A DNA stretch of 6,647 bases from NCBI GenBank assembly GCA_015222355.1, contig JADFVC010000365.1:1-6647 (forward strand). Reading direction: 5' to 3'. This document shows positions 6,642 through 6,647 of this stretch, piece after piece (the stretch's first letter is position 1; the number at the start of each line of letters is the position of its first letter). The stretch comes from Chloroflexota bacterium (lineage in GTDB: Bacteria; Desulfobacterota; Desulfuromonadia; Desulfuromonadales; Geopsychrobacteraceae). The notes under the pieces are model-generated. The model ran no database searches, had not been told where the DNA came from, and was given only the letters and a program-made list of their open reading frames with translations. The position numbers and the translations under genes were made by a program.

Positions 6642-6647
6642 ATATGC

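Overview
This 6.6 kb window looks like a compact chromosomal housekeeping region. All recognised genes lie on the + strand. The gene content and order (ftsY, a zapB-like gene, zapA, probable 6S RNA, 5-formyltetrahydrofolate cyclo-ligase, RNase Y, YmdB-type phosphoesterase, tyrS) suggest a Gram-negative bacterium of the deltaproteobacterial type. Desulfuromonadales/Geobacterales is my best guess. That placement is inferred from synteny and protein style and was not tested by a search. The zapA - 6S RNA - cyclo-ligase order is a known proteobacterial arrangement, while the rny-ymdB pair is also known from Firmicutes.

Layout. Bases 1-175 hold no credible gene; they form a large imperfect palindrome that looks like a dispersed repeat. 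Bases 191-1372 encode FtsY, the signal recognition particle receptor, unusual in carrying a clear N-terminal membrane segment. Bases 1422-1613 and 1613-1894 encode two small cell-division proteins, a short ZapB-like coiled coil and ZapA, whose stop and start codons overlap. Bases 1895-2271 are non-coding. The first half carries a promoter-like sequence and a rod-shaped RNA of about 180 nt, interpreted as 6S RNA. The second half is a structured leader for the cyclo-ligase gene at 2272-2850. Then come rny (2876-4441), a ymdB-family gene (4544-5320) and tyrS (5356-6561). The last 50 bases are A-tract DNA running into a -35-like TTGACG, so a strong promoter probably starts just as the window ends.

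How the genes relate. FtsY acts in co-translational membrane targeting, and the ZapA/ZapB-like pair in Z-ring assembly. 6S RNA would sequester the housekeeping RNA polymerase in stationary phase. The cyclo-ligase salvages 5-formyl-THF. RNase Y starts mRNA decay at the membrane, and the YmdB-family enzyme is a metallophosphoesterase linked in Bacillus to global gene expression. TyrS charges tRNA-Tyr. I see no defence, toxin, secretion or mobile-gene system. The points most worth a second look are non-coding: the upstream palindrome, the 6S RNA/leader region with a possible long-range pairing over the cyclo-ligase start, a ten-G run inside tyrS, and the promoter-like right edge.
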